Positions 35,123 to 44,662 are shown, counted from the first letter of the stretch. The stretch: DNA of 64,000 nucleotides from Mycobacterium bourgelatii (GCF_010723575.1 NZ_BLKZ01000001.1:434001-498000); one strand, 5' to 3'. Numbers and translations: made by a program. Notes: generated by a model not told the origin, from the sequence alone.

Positions 35123-35180
35123 CCGAACGTCACGCCAGAGTGGCTGTCGGCTGCGAGCGCCACGCTGGCGTGACGCTCGG
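35123..35180. repeat. 58-nt imperfect palindrome downstream of nothing and upstream-adjacent to fadD8 end
   Basis: CGTCACGCCAGAGTGGC (35128-35144) pairs with GCCACGCTGGCGTGACG (35159-35175) with one mismatch. CCGA/TCGG extend the stem outward. It lies between the 3' end of fadD8 and the 5' end of the nitroreductase gene, both on the minus strand. It could end or trim the fadD8 message, but there is no U-tract. Confidence 0.75.
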
Positions 35181-35189
35181 CGGCGCAAC

Positions 35190-36791
35190 CTAGCCGACCG
35201 CGCGGCCGACGCCCTCCCAGAAGCGGGCGCGCACGGCCTTCTTGTCCGGCTTGCCCAACCCGGTCAGCGGCAGCGAGTCAACCACCACCACCTGCTTGGG
35301 TGATTGCACCGAGCCCTTGCGTTCCTTGACCGCCGCCTGGATCTCCGACGTCATGGTCGCGATCGCCGCCTCGTCACGGGCCGCGTCGGCGCGCAGCACC
35401 ACCACGGCGGTGACCGCCTCGCCCCATTTGTCGTCGGGTGTGCCGACGACGCAGACCTGCGCGACGGCCGGGTGCTCGGCGATGACGTCCTCGACTTCGC
35501 GGGGGAATACGTTGAAGCCGCCGGTCACGATCATGTCTTTGACCCGGTCGACGATGTAGTAAAAGCCGTCCTCGTCCTCGCGAGCCATGTCGCCGGTGTG
35601 CAGCCAGCCGTCCCGGAACGTCTTAGCGGTCTCCTCGGGCAGGTTCCAATACCCGCCGGCCAAAAGCGGCCCGCTGACACAGATCTCACCCGGCTCGCCC
35701 AACGGCACCGGTTGACCGTCCTCGCCCAGCAGCGCGACCTTTGCGAACAGCGTCGGGCGGCCGCACGAGGTCAGCCGCTTCTCGTCGTGGTCCTTCTTGG
35801 CAAGGTAGGTGATCGCCATCGGCGCCTCGGACTGTCCGTAGCACTGGGCGAAGATCGGGCCGAACCGCCGGATCGCCTCGGCCAGCCGCACCGGGTTTAT
35901 CGCGGACGCCCCGTAGTAGACGGTCTCCAGCGACGACAAGTCGCGGGTGTGCGAGTCCGGGTGGTCCAGCAACGCGTAGAGAATCGACGGCACCACAAAA
36001 GTGGCCGTAATGCGCTTCTCCTCAATGGTTTTCAGGACTTCGGCCGGGTCGAACTTGGGCAGCACATACATTTCGCCGCCCTTGACCAGGGTGGGCGTGA
36101 AGTAGGCGGCGCCGGCGTGGGACAGCGGCGTGATCATCAGGAACCGCGGGTTCTCCGGCCATTCCCACTCGGCGAGCTGGATCTGGGTCATGGTGGCGAT
36201 GTTCCCGGTGGTGCCGATCACGCCCTTGGGCTTGCCCGTCGTGCCGCCGGTGTACGTCAGGCCGCCAATGTGGTCCGGCGGCAGATCGGCGACCACCAGC
36301 GGCGTCGGCTCGTACTTGGCCGCCTCGGCGGACAAATCGACCGCAACGCCGCGCAACGCCTCGGGGACCGGCCCGATGGTCAGGATCTGCTTGAGCGAGT
36401 CCACCTTCTCCAGCAACCCCAGCGCCCGCTCGACGAACATCGGGTTGGGGTCGATGATCAGCGCGCTGGCACCGGCGTCGGAGAGCACGTAGGCGTGGTC
36501 GTCCAGCGAGCCCAGCGGGTGCAGGGCCGTACGCCGATAGCCTTGGGTCTGGCTGGCGCCCAAGATCATCAACACCTCGGGGCGGTTCAACGACAACAGC
36601 CCGACCGTGGCGCCGGTGCCGGCGTTCAATGCCTCGAAGGCCTGCACGTACTGGCTGATCCGCTCGGCCAGCTGTCCGCCGGTCAGCGTGGTGTCGCCGA
36701 GGTGCAGCACCGGCCGGTTCTTGTGGCGCTTGAGCGCGCCCGCCAGCAGGTGGCCGTTGTGGGTGGGATTGCGCAGCAGATCGACACTCAT
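35190..36791 (-). CDS. fadD8: Fatty-acyl-CoA/AMP ligase
   Basis: A 533-residue ANL-superfamily enzyme (FadD8, Rv0551c is ~571). Motifs are GLTYTGGTTGKPKGVIGTTG (P-loop-like, ~183), YGQSEAPMAI (~320), HTGDMAREDEDGFYYIVDRVKDMIVTGGFN (~395-425) and a C-terminal LPLTGLGKPDKKAVRA with the adenylation lysine. It activates a carboxylic acid as acyl-AMP and then acyl-CoA; its natural acid is unknown. ATG start at 36791. It is divergent from the amidohydrolase gene across 188 bases. Confidence 0.93.
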   Translation of the reverse strand: MSVDLLRNPTHNGHLLAGALKRHKNRPVLHLGDTTLTGGQLAERISQYVQAFEALNAGTGATVGLLSLNRPEVLMILGASQTQGYRRTALHPLGSLDDHAYVLSDAGASALIIDPNPMFVERALGLLEKVDSLKQILTIGPVPEALRGVAVDLSAEAAKYEPTPLVVADLPPDHIGGLTYTGGTTGKPKGVIGTTGNIATMTQIQLAEWEWPENPRFLMITPLSHAGAAYFTPTLVKGGEMYVLPKFDPAEVLKTIEEKRITATFVVPSILYALLDHPDSHTRDLSSLETVYYGASAINPVRLAEAIRRFGPIFAQCYGQSEAPMAITYLAKKDHDEKRLTSCGRPTLFAKVALLGEDGQPVPLGEPGEICVSGPLLAGGYWNLPEETAKTFRDGWLHTGDMAREDEDGFYYIVDRVKDMIVTGGFNVFPREVEDVIAEHPAVAQVCVVGTPDDKWGEAVTAVVVLRADAARDEAAIATMTSEIQAAVKERKGSVQSPKQVVVVDSLPLTGLGKPDKKAVRARFWEGVGRAVG

Positions 36792-36979
36792 ATGGTCAGA
36801 CTAGAACGTGTTGCAATTCTGGTCAGCCGCGCCCTTGCGTACGCCCTCGGCAATACGCCTAACTGCGGCGACCCCCCTCGTGTGGCTTCACCGCCCGCGC
36901 GATCACCGCTAGACCTGATCGCAGTGACGGGGCCCGTTTCGATCCGCCTGCATCACCCACGCGATTAGTGTTACTGCAC

Positions 36980-38584
36980 ATGGCCGCCGCGGACCTCGTC
37001 ATCACCGGAACCGTCCTGACCGTCGATGAAACGAGGCCCACGGCCGAGGCGCTCGCGGTCGCCGGCGGCCGGGTCATCGCCGTCGGCGACCGGTCCGACA
37101 TCGCCCAGCATGTAGGCCCGAAAACCGAGTCCGTCGACATCGGCGACGGCTGTGTCATGCCGGGTTTCGTTGAGGCACACGGACATCCGCTGATGGAGGC
37201 GATCGCGCTGTCCGACCGGCTGGTGGATATCCGGCCGGTCACCGTGCGCAACCCGGACGACGTGGTGGACGCAATCCGCCGCGAGGTCGCACGTCGCGGA
37301 CCGACCGGCGCATACCTCAACGGCTGGGACGCGCTGCTGCAGCCCGGTCTGCCGGAACCGACGCTGAGCTGGCTCGACGACATCGCGCCGGACGGCCCGT
37401 TGGTGATCATCCACAACTCCGGACACAAGGCCTACTTCAATTCGGCGGCCGCAGCGCGCGGCGGCCTGAACCGAGACACCCCCGATCCCAAAGGTGCCAA
37501 GTACGGTCGCGACGTCAACGGCGAACTCGACGGAACCGCCGAAGAGATCGGCGCGGTGTTCCCGCTGCTGGCCGGTGCCATCACGCCGGCCGACTACCCG
37601 GACATGCTGCGCGCCGAATGCGCTCGGCTCAACCGCGCCGGCCTGACTACCTGTTCGGAGATGGCGTTCGATCCCAACTTCAAGCCGCTGGTAGCGGGAT
37701 TGCACGACGAGCTCACCGTCCGGTTGCGCACCTACGAGATCTCCAATGCCCGCATGGCCACCGACGCCAGCCCGGGCGAGGGCGACGACATGCTGCGCCA
37801 GGTCGGCATCAAGATCTGGGTGGACGGTTCGCCGTGGATCGGCAACATCGCGCTGTCGTTTCCGTACCTGGACACACCCGCCACCCGCAGCGCCGGCATC
37901 CAGCCCGGCTCCTGCGGCTGTGCCAACTACACCCGCGAGCAGTTGACCGAAATCGTGGGCGCCTACTTCCCGAAGGGCTGGCCGATCGCCTGCCACGTCC
38001 AGGGCGACGCGGGCGTCGACACCATCCTCGACGTGTATGACGAAGTGCTGCAACAACATCCGCGTGACGACCACCGGCTCAGGCTGGAACACGTGGGCGC
38101 CATCCGTCCCGAGCAACTGCGGCGAGCCGTCGAACTCGGCGTCACCTGCAGCATCTTCGTCGACCAGATTCACTACTGGGGCGACATCATCGTGGACGGC
38201 CTGTTCGGCCCGGAGCGCGGCTCACGCTGGATGCCCGCCGGCTCCGCGGTCGCGGCCGGCATGCGCATCTCGCTGCACAACGACCCGCCGGTGACGCCGG
38301 AAGAGCCGCTGCGCAATATCAGCGTCGCCGCCACCCGGGTGGCACCGAGCGGCAGGGTGCTCGCACCCGAGGAGCGGTTGACGGTCGAACAGGCCATCCG
38401 TGCGCAAACCATCGACGCCGCCTGGCAGCTGTTCAGCGACGACATCGTCGGCTCGCTGGAGGTCGGCAAGTACGCCGACCTGGTGGTGCTCTCGGCGGAT
38501 CCGCGGACGGTCCCGCCGGAGGAGATCGCAGACCTCGAGGTGCGCGCCACGTATCTGGCGGGCCGCCAGGTCTACGGGCGGTGA
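36980..38584 (+). CDS. Amidohydrolase family protein (YtcJ-like), Rv0552 homologue
   Basis: A 534-residue metal-dependent hydrolase, identical in length to Rv0552. It begins with a small beta domain (AADLVITGTVLTVDE), then the metal motif MPGFVEAHGHPL (~55), DGSPWIGNIALSFPY, HVQGDAGVDTILD (~335) and RLEHVGAI. This is the composite-domain amidohydrolase architecture; substrates in the family include amides and N-acyl compounds, and none can be assigned. ATG 36980 is used rather than the GTG at 36968. menC begins 7 bases after its stop. Confidence 0.9.
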   Translation: MAAADLVITGTVLTVDETRPTAEALAVAGGRVIAVGDRSDIAQHVGPKTESVDIGDGCVMPGFVEAHGHPLMEAIALSDRLVDIRPVTVRNPDDVVDAIRREVARRGPTGAYLNGWDALLQPGLPEPTLSWLDDIAPDGPLVIIHNSGHKAYFNSAAAARGGLNRDTPDPKGAKYGRDVNGELDGTAEEIGAVFPLLAGAITPADYPDMLRAECARLNRAGLTTCSEMAFDPNFKPLVAGLHDELTVRLRTYEISNARMATDASPGEGDDMLRQVGIKIWVDGSPWIGNIALSFPYLDTPATRSAGIQPGSCGCANYTREQLTEIVGAYFPKGWPIACHVQGDAGVDTILDVYDEVLQQHPRDDHRLRLEHVGAIRPEQLRRAVELGVTCSIFVDQIHYWGDIIVDGLFGPERGSRWMPAGSAVAAGMRISLHNDPPVTPEEPLRNISVAATRVAPSGRVLAPEERLTVEQAIRAQTIDAAWQLFSDDIVGSLEVGKYADLVVLSADPRTVPPEEIADLEVRATYLAGRQVYGR

Positions 38585-38591
38585 CCAGGCA

Positions 38592-39608
38592 GTGACGTCG
38601 GCAACCGCCCCCACGCTGGCGGACCTGCTGGACAGCCTGCACGTCGTGGCGCTGCCCATGCGGGTCCGGTTCCGCGGCATCACCATCCGGGAGCTGGCCC
38701 TGATCGAGGGTCCCGCCGGCTGGGGTGAGTTCGGTGCGTTCGTCGAGTACGAGCCACCCGAGGCCGCGCACTGGCTGGCTTCGGGAATACAGGCCGCCTA
38801 CGGTGAGCCGCCGCCGGTGCGGCGTGACCGCGTCCCCATCAACGCGACGGTGCCGGCCGTCCCCGCCGCCGACGTGCCCGAAGTACTGGCGAGGTTTCCC
38901 GGTGCCCGCACCGCCAAGGTGAAGGTCGCCGAGTCGGGGCAGAGCCTGGACGACGACGTCGACCGGGTCAACGCCGTACGTGAACTGGTCGACACCGTGC
39001 GGGTGGACGCCAACGGCGGATGGACCGTCGACGAGGCTACGCGGGCGGCCGACGCGCTGACGGCCGACGGTCCACTCGAGTACCTCGAACAGCCCTGCGC
39101 CACCGTCGCCGAACTCGCCGAGCTGCGCCGTCGGACCAGCGTTGCGATTGCCGCCGACGAGAGCATTCGCAAGGCGCAGGACCCGTTGGCCGTGGTGCGT
39201 GCCGGTGCCGCGGACATCGCGGTGCTCAAAGTTGCTCCGCTGGGTGGCATTTCGGCCCTGCTCAAGATCGCAGAGCAGATCGACATCCCGATCGTGGTGT
39301 CCAGCGCGCTGGATTCGGCGGTCGGGATCGGCACCGGGCTCGCCGCCGCGGCGGCTCTACCCGAGCTGCGCCATGCCTGCGGGCTGGGCACCGGCGGCCT
39401 GTTCGTCGAGGACGTGGCGGAGCCCTCGCCACCCGTCGACGGCTACCTTCGGGTGCGGCCGATTACCCCGGATCCGGAGCGATTGCGGACGCTGAGCGCG
39501 CCCGCGGACCGAAGGCAGTGGTGGATCGAACGGGTAAAGGCGTGCTACCCGCTGCTGTACCGTCGAACGGGTGATCAATCTGGCTTACGACGACAAAGGG
39601 ACCGGTGA
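38592..39608 (+). CDS. menC: o-Succinylbenzoate synthase
   Basis: A 338-residue enolase-superfamily enzyme dehydrating SHCHC to o-succinylbenzoate. Visible are KVKV (~108, the KxK acid/base lysine), VRVDANGGW (~137, metal Asp), YLEQPC (~165, metal Glu), IAADESIRK (~188, metal Asp) and VLKVAPLGG (~215, second catalytic Lys). It follows Rv0553. The GTG at 38592 starts just after the amidohydrolase stop. Its 3' end overlaps the alpha/beta-hydrolase gene by 38 bases in a different frame. Confidence 0.93.
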   Translation: MTSATAPTLADLLDSLHVVALPMRVRFRGITIRELALIEGPAGWGEFGAFVEYEPPEAAHWLASGIQAAYGEPPPVRRDRVPINATVPAVPAADVPEVLARFPGARTAKVKVAESGQSLDDDVDRVNAVRELVDTVRVDANGGWTVDEATRAADALTADGPLEYLEQPCATVAELAELRRRTSVAIAADESIRKAQDPLAVVRAGAADIAVLKVAPLGGISALLKIAEQIDIPIVVSSALDSAVGIGTGLAAAAALPELRHACGLGTGGLFVEDVAEPSPPVDGYLRVRPITPDPERLRTLSAPADRRQWWIERVKACYPLLYRRTGDQSGLRRQRDR

Positions 39609-40359
39609 CCCGGTCCTTTTCATTGCCGGTCGTGGCGGCGCCGGACGCACCTGGCACCCCCATCAGGTTCCGGCTTTCCTGGCGGCCGGCTACCGATGCA
39701 TCACGTTCGACAACCGGGGCATCGGCGCGACCGAGAACGCCGAGGGTTTCACGACGCAAACCATGGTGGCCGACACCGCCGCGCTGATCGAATCGCTCGG
39801 CATCGCGCCGGTGCGCATCGTCTCGGTGTCGATGGGGTCGTTCATCGCCCAGGAACTCATGGTGGTGCGGCCCGAGCTGGTCAGCTCCGCGGTATTGATG
39901 GCCACCCGGGGCCGGCTGGACCGAGCTCGCCAGTTCTTCCAAGAGGCCGAGGCGGACCTCGATGCCGCGAAGATCGAACTGCCCGCCTCGTATGTCGCGA
40001 AAAACCGTCTGTTGGAGAACTTTTCGCGCAAGACCCTGAACGACGACGCGGCCATCGCGGACTGGATCGCGATGTTCAGCATGTGGCCGATCAAACAGAC
40101 CCCAGGGTTGCGCTGCCAGCTTGATGTCGCACCGCAGACCAACCGCTTGCCGGCCTATCGCAACATCGCGGCGCCGGTGCTGGTGCTGGGCTTCTCCGAC
40201 GACGTCGTCACGCCGCCGTACCTGGGCCGCGAGGTCGCCGACGCGTTGCCCCACGGACGCTATCTGCAGATCCCCGATGCGGGCCATCTCGGATTCTTCG
40301 AGCGGCCCGACGCCGTCAACGCCGCGGCGTTGAAGTTCTTTGCCAGCGTCAAGGTCTGA
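39571..40359 (+). CDS. bpoC: Alpha/beta-hydrolase, BpoC homologue and candidate SHCHC synthase (MenH role)
   Basis: A 262-residue hydrolase, the same length as Rv0554 (annotated as a non-haem peroxidase BpoC). The elbow is VSVSMGSFIAQ (Ser ~89), a late acid is near LGFSDDVVTP, and the histidine is in DAGHLGFFERP. Its position between menC and menD is where MenH lies in many men clusters, so it may form SHCHC rather than act as a peroxidase. This role is inferred from context. The GTG start overlaps menC by 38 bases, so translation is probably coupled. Confidence 0.88.
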   Translation: MINLAYDDKGTGDPVLFIAGRGGAGRTWHPHQVPAFLAAGYRCITFDNRGIGATENAEGFTTQTMVADTAALIESLGIAPVRIVSVSMGSFIAQELMVVRPELVSSAVLMATRGRLDRARQFFQEAEADLDAAKIELPASYVAKNRLLENFSRKTLNDDAAIADWIAMFSMWPIKQTPGLRCQLDVAPQTNRLPAYRNIAAPVLVLGFSDDVVTPPYLGREVADALPHGRYLQIPDAGHLGFFERPDAVNAAALKFFASVKV

Positions 40360-40443
40360 CTCAACTGCTGGGGCCCATGGGGCCGGTGTTGCTCAGGGTT
40401 ACTCACTAACCGGCCTGGCCGGCGATTGTGACACCCTGTAGTA

Positions 40444-42090
40444 GTGAACCCGTCGACGACACAGGCCCGCGTCGTTGTTGACGAACTGATTCGTGGTGGC
40501 GTCCGGGACGTGGTGCTGTGCCCCGGTTCGCGTAACGCGCCGCTCGCGTTTGCGCTGCAAGACGCCGACCGGGCGGGCCGCATCCGGTTGCACGTTCGCA
40601 TCGACGAGCGCACCGCGGGCTATCTGGCCATCGGACTGGCGATCGCTGCCCACGCGCCGGTGTGTGTGGCGATGACGTCGGGCACCGCGGTGGCCAACTT
40701 GGGTCCCGCGGTGGTGGAGGCCAACTACGCGCGGGTGCCGCTGATCGTGTTGTCGGCCAACCGGCCGTACGAATTGCTGGGCACCGGCGCCAACCAGACC
40801 ATGGAGCAACTGGGCTATTTCGGGTCGCAAGTCCGGGCCACGATCAGCCTGGGCTTGGCCGAGGACGCGCCCGAGAAGCTGGCCGGTTTCAACGCGACCT
40901 GGCGTTCGGCCACCTGCCGAGTCTTGGTGGCCGCCACGGGTTCTCGCACCGCGAACGCGGGTCCGGTACATTTCGACATCCCGTTGCGGGAACCGCTGGT
41001 ACCCGACACGGAGCCGCTCGGTGCCGCCATTCCGCAGGGACGGCCGGACGGCAGGCCCTGGACGTACACCCCACCGGTGACCTTTGACCAGCCGCTGGAG
41101 ATCGACCTGTCGCCCGACACCGTCGTCATCGCCGGGCACGGCGCGGGCGTGCACCCCAACCTGGCGGACTTGCCCACCGTCGCCGAACCCACGGCACCGG
41201 CCTACTCGAACAATCCGCTGCACCCGCTGGCGCTGCCGCTGCTGCGTCCCCAACAGGTGATCATGCTGGGCCGTCCGACCCTGCACCGGCCGGTTTCGGC
41301 GCTGCTGGCCGATCCCAACGTGCCGGTCTACGCGTTGACGACCGGGCCGCGCTGGCCGGACGTCTCGGGCAACTCGCAGGCCACCGGCACCCGGGCCGTC
41401 ACCACCGGCTCGCCCAGCCCCGCGTGGCTGCGCCGATGCGCGGAGGTGAATCGCCACGCGCTGGCTGCCGTACACGAGCAGCTCGCCGCGCATCCGTTGA
41501 CCACGGGGCTGCACGTTGCCGCGGCCGTCGCCGCCGCGCTGCGGCCCGGTGACCAGCTGGTTCTAGGGGCCTCCAACCCGGTCCGGGACGCTGCGCTGGT
41601 CGGCCTCGACGCGCACGGCATAAAGGTGCGGTCGAATCGCGGGGTCGCCGGTATCGACGGCACCGTGTCGACCGCGATCGGAGCGGCGCTGGCTCACGAA
41701 CGTGCGGGCGAGGAGGGTGGCCGCACCATTGCGCTGATCGGCGACCTGACGTTCGTCCACGACAGTTCGGGGTTGCTGATCGGGCCCACCGAACCGACAC
41801 CGCGAGACTTGACGATCGTGGTGTCCAACGACAACGGCGGTGGCATCTTCGAACTGCTCGAGCAGGGCGACCCCCGGTTCTCGGACGTATCGTCGCGGGT
41901 CTTCGGCACCCCACACGACGTCGACGTGGGGGCGCTGTGTCGCGCCTACCACGTGGAAAGCCGGCAGATCGAAGTCGACGACCTGCACGCCGCCCTGGAC
42001 GAACCGGCCGCCGGCCTGCGCGTGTTGGAGGTCAAGGCGGACCGGTCTTCGCTGCGACAGCTGCACGCCGCCATCAAGGCTGCCCTGTGA
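40444..42090 (+). CDS. menD: SEPHCHC synthase, TPP-dependent
   Basis: A 548-residue ThDP enzyme that adds the succinic-semialdehyde unit from 2-oxoglutarate to isochorismate. The N-terminal catalytic Glu is in RIDERTAGYLAIGLA (~58) and the cofactor/metal region is GDLTFVHDSSGLLIG ... NDNGGGIFELLEQGD (~435-475). Its length matches Rv0555 (554). GTG start at 40444; the 84-base gap before it follows the hydrolase. The next membrane-protein gene overlaps its stop by four bases. Confidence 0.95.
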   Translation: MNPSTTQARVVVDELIRGGVRDVVLCPGSRNAPLAFALQDADRAGRIRLHVRIDERTAGYLAIGLAIAAHAPVCVAMTSGTAVANLGPAVVEANYARVPLIVLSANRPYELLGTGANQTMEQLGYFGSQVRATISLGLAEDAPEKLAGFNATWRSATCRVLVAATGSRTANAGPVHFDIPLREPLVPDTEPLGAAIPQGRPDGRPWTYTPPVTFDQPLEIDLSPDTVVIAGHGAGVHPNLADLPTVAEPTAPAYSNNPLHPLALPLLRPQQVIMLGRPTLHRPVSALLADPNVPVYALTTGPRWPDVSGNSQATGTRAVTTGSPSPAWLRRCAEVNRHALAAVHEQLAAHPLTTGLHVAAAVAAALRPGDQLVLGASNPVRDAALVGLDAHGIKVRSNRGVAGIDGTVSTAIGAALAHERAGEEGGRTIALIGDLTFVHDSSGLLIGPTEPTPRDLTIVVSNDNGGGIFELLEQGDPRFSDVSSRVFGTPHDVDVGALCRAYHVESRQIEVDDLHAALDEPAAGLRVLEVKADRSSLRQLHAAIKAAL

Positions 42091-42617
42091 GGGTTCCCAG
42101 CGCGGTGAAGTGGCCAAAGCGGCTGCTGCGCATCTTGATTCACGGCACCAGTGAGCAGCTTCCGCAGACCCGGGCCAGGACCGTGGTGCGCTGGGTGCGG
42201 ATCGGCGTGCTGGTCGTGGTCACCGTGGTCACCTTGCAGTCGGTGCTGCTGGTGGCCGGAGCGTGGCGCAACGACCTGGCCATCAGCCGCAACATGGGCG
42301 TCGCGCAGGCCGAGGTCCTCAGCGCTGGGCCGCGGCGCTCGACCATCGAGTTCGTCACGCCGGAGCGGGTGACCTATCGCCCGGAGCTCGGCGTGCTGTA
42401 CCCGTCCGAGCTGGCCACCGGCATGCGAATCTACGTCGAATACAACAAGCGGGACCCCAACCTGGTCCGGGTGCAGCACCGAAACGCCGGTCTGGCGATC
42501 ATTCCAGCGGGCTCGATTGCCGTGGTGGCCTGGCTGATCGGCGGGATCGTTCTGATCGGCCTGGCGCTGCTCGATCGTCGGCTGGGAAAAACCGCGGACC
42601 AGCCGCACGAGCACTAG
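42087..42617 (+). CDS. DUF3592-like membrane protein, Rv0556 homologue
   Basis: A 176-residue protein with a basic N-terminus, one helix (IGVLVVVTVVTLQSVLLVAG), an extracytoplasmic domain (VAQAEVLSAGPRRSTIEFVTPE ... YVEYNKRDPNLVRVQHRNAGL) and a second helix (GSIAVVAWLIGGIVLIGLALL). The topology is that of small two-helix envelope proteins with a beta-rich loop. The function is unknown. The GTGA overlap with menD couples it to the men cluster. Confidence 0.86.
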   Translation: MRVPSAVKWPKRLLRILIHGTSEQLPQTRARTVVRWVRIGVLVVVTVVTLQSVLLVAGAWRNDLAISRNMGVAQAEVLSAGPRRSTIEFVTPERVTYRPELGVLYPSELATGMRIYVEYNKRDPNLVRVQHRNAGLAIIPAGSIAVVAWLIGGIVLIGLALLDRRLGKTADQPHEH

Positions 42618-42690
42618 ATTTTCGCGACCCGTACGCCCCCGTACGTCCACCGGCAACCTTAGGGACAGTCCGTCCTGACACGGTGGTCTT

Positions 42691-43833
42691 GTGCGCGTTG
42701 TCATCGTCGCCGAGTCGTTCCTGCCGAACGTCAATGGTGTGAGCAACTCGGTGATTCGGGTGCTCGAGCACCTGCGCCGTACCGGCCACGAAGCGCTCGT
42801 CATCGCCCCGGATAACCCGCCCGGGCAACCACGGGCCGAGCACCTGTATGACGGTCGTCGCGTGCACCGCACGCCGTCGCGGATGTTGCCGAAGGTGACC
42901 ACCCTTCCGTTGGGCGTGCCCACCCCCGGACTCGTCCGGGTGATGCGCGGGTTCGATCCCGACGTCGTGCACCTGGCCTCCCCGGCGCTGCTCGGATTCG
43001 GCGGGTTGCTGGCCGCGCGTCGTCTCGGCGTACCGACCGTTGCCGTGTACCAAACCGACGTACCGGGTTTCGCGGCCAGCTACGGCGTTCCCATGGCCAC
43101 GCGGGCCGCGTGGGGCTGGTTTCGCCGCTTGCACAGCCGCGCCGACCGCACCCTGGTGCCCTCAACGGCGACAATGGAAGCGCTAGCCGCACAGGGCTTT
43201 CCACGGCTGTACCGATGGGCGCGTGGCGTCGATCTGGTGCGGTACGCACCCTCGGCGCGCGACGAGGCGCTGCGGCGGCAGTGGTCCCCGGACGGCAAAC
43301 CGATCGTCGGTTTCGTCGGCCGGCTGGCGCCGGAAAAGCACGTCGAGCGGCTCGCCGTGCTGGCGGACCGCGGCGCGGTGCGGCTGGTCATCGTCGGCGA
43401 CGGGGTCGACCGGCGCAAGCTGCAATCGGCAATGCCCACAGCGCTTTTCGCGGGCGCACTGTATGGCGACGAGCTCGCCAGGGCGTACGCCAGCATGGAC
43501 GTTTTCGTGCATCCCGGCGAACACGAAACGTTCTGTCAGGCCGTGCAGGAAGCGCTGGCGTCGGGGCTGCCGGTCATCGCCCCCGACGCCGGCGGCCCGC
43601 GCGATCTGGTCACCCCGCGGCGCACCGGACTGCTGTTGCCGGTTGGCGAATTCGAAGCGAGACTGCCCGCCGCCGTCGACCACTTGATCGACGAGCGCAA
43701 CCGCTACTCGCCGGCCGCGCGCAAGAGCGTGCTCGGCCGCGGTTGGCCGGTCATTTGCGACGAGCTGCTCGGCCACTACGAGGCGGTGCTGTCGCGTCCC
43801 GGGCGAGCCGGGATGTTCAGGCGATACGCGTAA
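42691..43833 (+). CDS. mgtA: GDP-mannose-dependent alpha-mannosyltransferase MgtA
   Basis: A 380-residue GT4 glycosyltransferase (Rv0557, formerly PimB). In mycobacteria it adds mannose to a glucuronosyl-diacylglycerol acceptor. Donor-site motifs are VGRLAPEKHVERLAVL (~205) and HPGEHETFCQAVQEALASGLPVIAPDAGG (~272-300), including the ExxxxxxxE pattern. A membrane-proximal N-terminal domain begins VVIVAESFLPNVNGVSNSVIR. It follows Rv0556 with a 73-base gap and converges on the SDR gene after 4 bases. Confidence 0.92.
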   Translation: MRVVIVAESFLPNVNGVSNSVIRVLEHLRRTGHEALVIAPDNPPGQPRAEHLYDGRRVHRTPSRMLPKVTTLPLGVPTPGLVRVMRGFDPDVVHLASPALLGFGGLLAARRLGVPTVAVYQTDVPGFAASYGVPMATRAAWGWFRRLHSRADRTLVPSTATMEALAAQGFPRLYRWARGVDLVRYAPSARDEALRRQWSPDGKPIVGFVGRLAPEKHVERLAVLADRGAVRLVIVGDGVDRRKLQSAMPTALFAGALYGDELARAYASMDVFVHPGEHETFCQAVQEALASGLPVIAPDAGGPRDLVTPRRTGLLLPVGEFEARLPAAVDHLIDERNRYSPAARKSVLGRGWPVICDELLGHYEAVLSRPGRAGMFRRYA

Positions 43834-43837
43834 GCGC

Positions 43838-44662
43838 CTACCCCTGCGCTAGTTCGGCAACCGACTGCCACTGCTCCCAGGTGGCTAACCGACTCTCGTA
43901 GTCAGCCTTGGCGATCCCAAGTGGAGCAGCGCCGAAGAAGACCCGCAACGGCGGTTCTTCGGCGTCGACGACCTTCAGCAGCGCCGCTGCCGACGCCACC
44001 GGGTTGCCTGGGCTGGCCCACCGTTGGCGGCGCCATTCGTCCTGATTGGCATGCACTTCTGCGTACGCGGGCAGGCGCTCGGCGCGTCGGGACGACGAAC
44101 CGCCCCAGTCGGTGTCGAATCCGCCCGGCTCGATCAACGTGACATGCACGCCGAATGACGTGACCTCTTGCGCCAGCGCCTGCGAGAAACCCTCCAGCGC
44201 CCACTTGGAGGCGTGGTAGATGCCGACGTCGGGGAACGCGGTGATACCGCCGATCGAGGACACCTGAATGATGTGTCCGCTGCGCTGCTCGCGCAGATAC
44301 GGCAGGGCCGCCTGCGTGATCCACAGCGCCCCAAAGACGTTCGTCTCGATCTGGTCGCGCGCGTCCTGCTCCGACAGTTCCTCGATGAACCCGAACTGCC
44401 CGTAGCCGGCGTTGTTGACGACGATGTCCAACCGTCCGAAGTGGTCATGGGCCTGCTTGACGGCCGCGAAGTCCGCCTCGCGATCGGTGACGTCCAACGT
44501 GATGGGCAACAGGTTGTCGCCGTAGCGGTCAGCCAGGTCATCGAGTGTGGCGGTGTTGCGTGCGGTGGCGGCGACCTTGTCACCGCGTTCGAGCGCCGCT
44601 TTCGTCCACTCGCGTCCGAAGCCGCGGGATGTGCCGGTGATAAACCAAACTTTTTCAGTCAC
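43838..44662 (-). CDS. Short-chain dehydrogenase/reductase inserted between mgtA and menG
   Basis: A 274-residue SDR with a cofactor site VWFITGTSRGFGREWTKAAL, NNAGYGQFG at ~82, Ser in QVSSIGGI and Tyr/Lys in YHASKWAL (~153). An aromatic-alcohol or keto-acid role cannot be read off. M. tuberculosis has mgtA and menG adjacent without this gene as I recall, so it is a local addition or a loss there. The GTG at 44662 is favoured over the TTG at 44674 because the protein then starts TEKVWFITG. It is divergent from menG, with 69 bases between starts. Confidence 0.88.
   Translation of the reverse strand: MTEKVWFITGTSRGFGREWTKAALERGDKVAATARNTATLDDLADRYGDNLLPITLDVTDREADFAAVKQAHDHFGRLDIVVNNAGYGQFGFIEELSEQDARDQIETNVFGALWITQAALPYLREQRSGHIIQVSSIGGITAFPDVGIYHASKWALEGFSQALAQEVTSFGVHVTLIEPGGFDTDWGGSSSRRAERLPAYAEVHANQDEWRRQRWASPGNPVASAAALLKVVDAEEPPLRVFFGAAPLGIAKADYESRLATWEQWQSVAELAQG

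Noticed and set aside
35304..36968. 554-residue plus-strand frame opposite fadD8
   Set aside because: Antisense shadow of a gene with clear ligase motifs; typical of high-GC third-position bias.
39571..39608. 38-base overlap of menC and the hydrolase as a possible frameshift
   Set aside because: Both genes are full length with intact family ends, so a simple overlap is the better reading.
40431..40442. Shared ACACCCTGTAGT upstream of hemL (~8625) and menD as a common regulatory site
   Set aside because: Only two copies at different distances from the starts; too little to call a motif.
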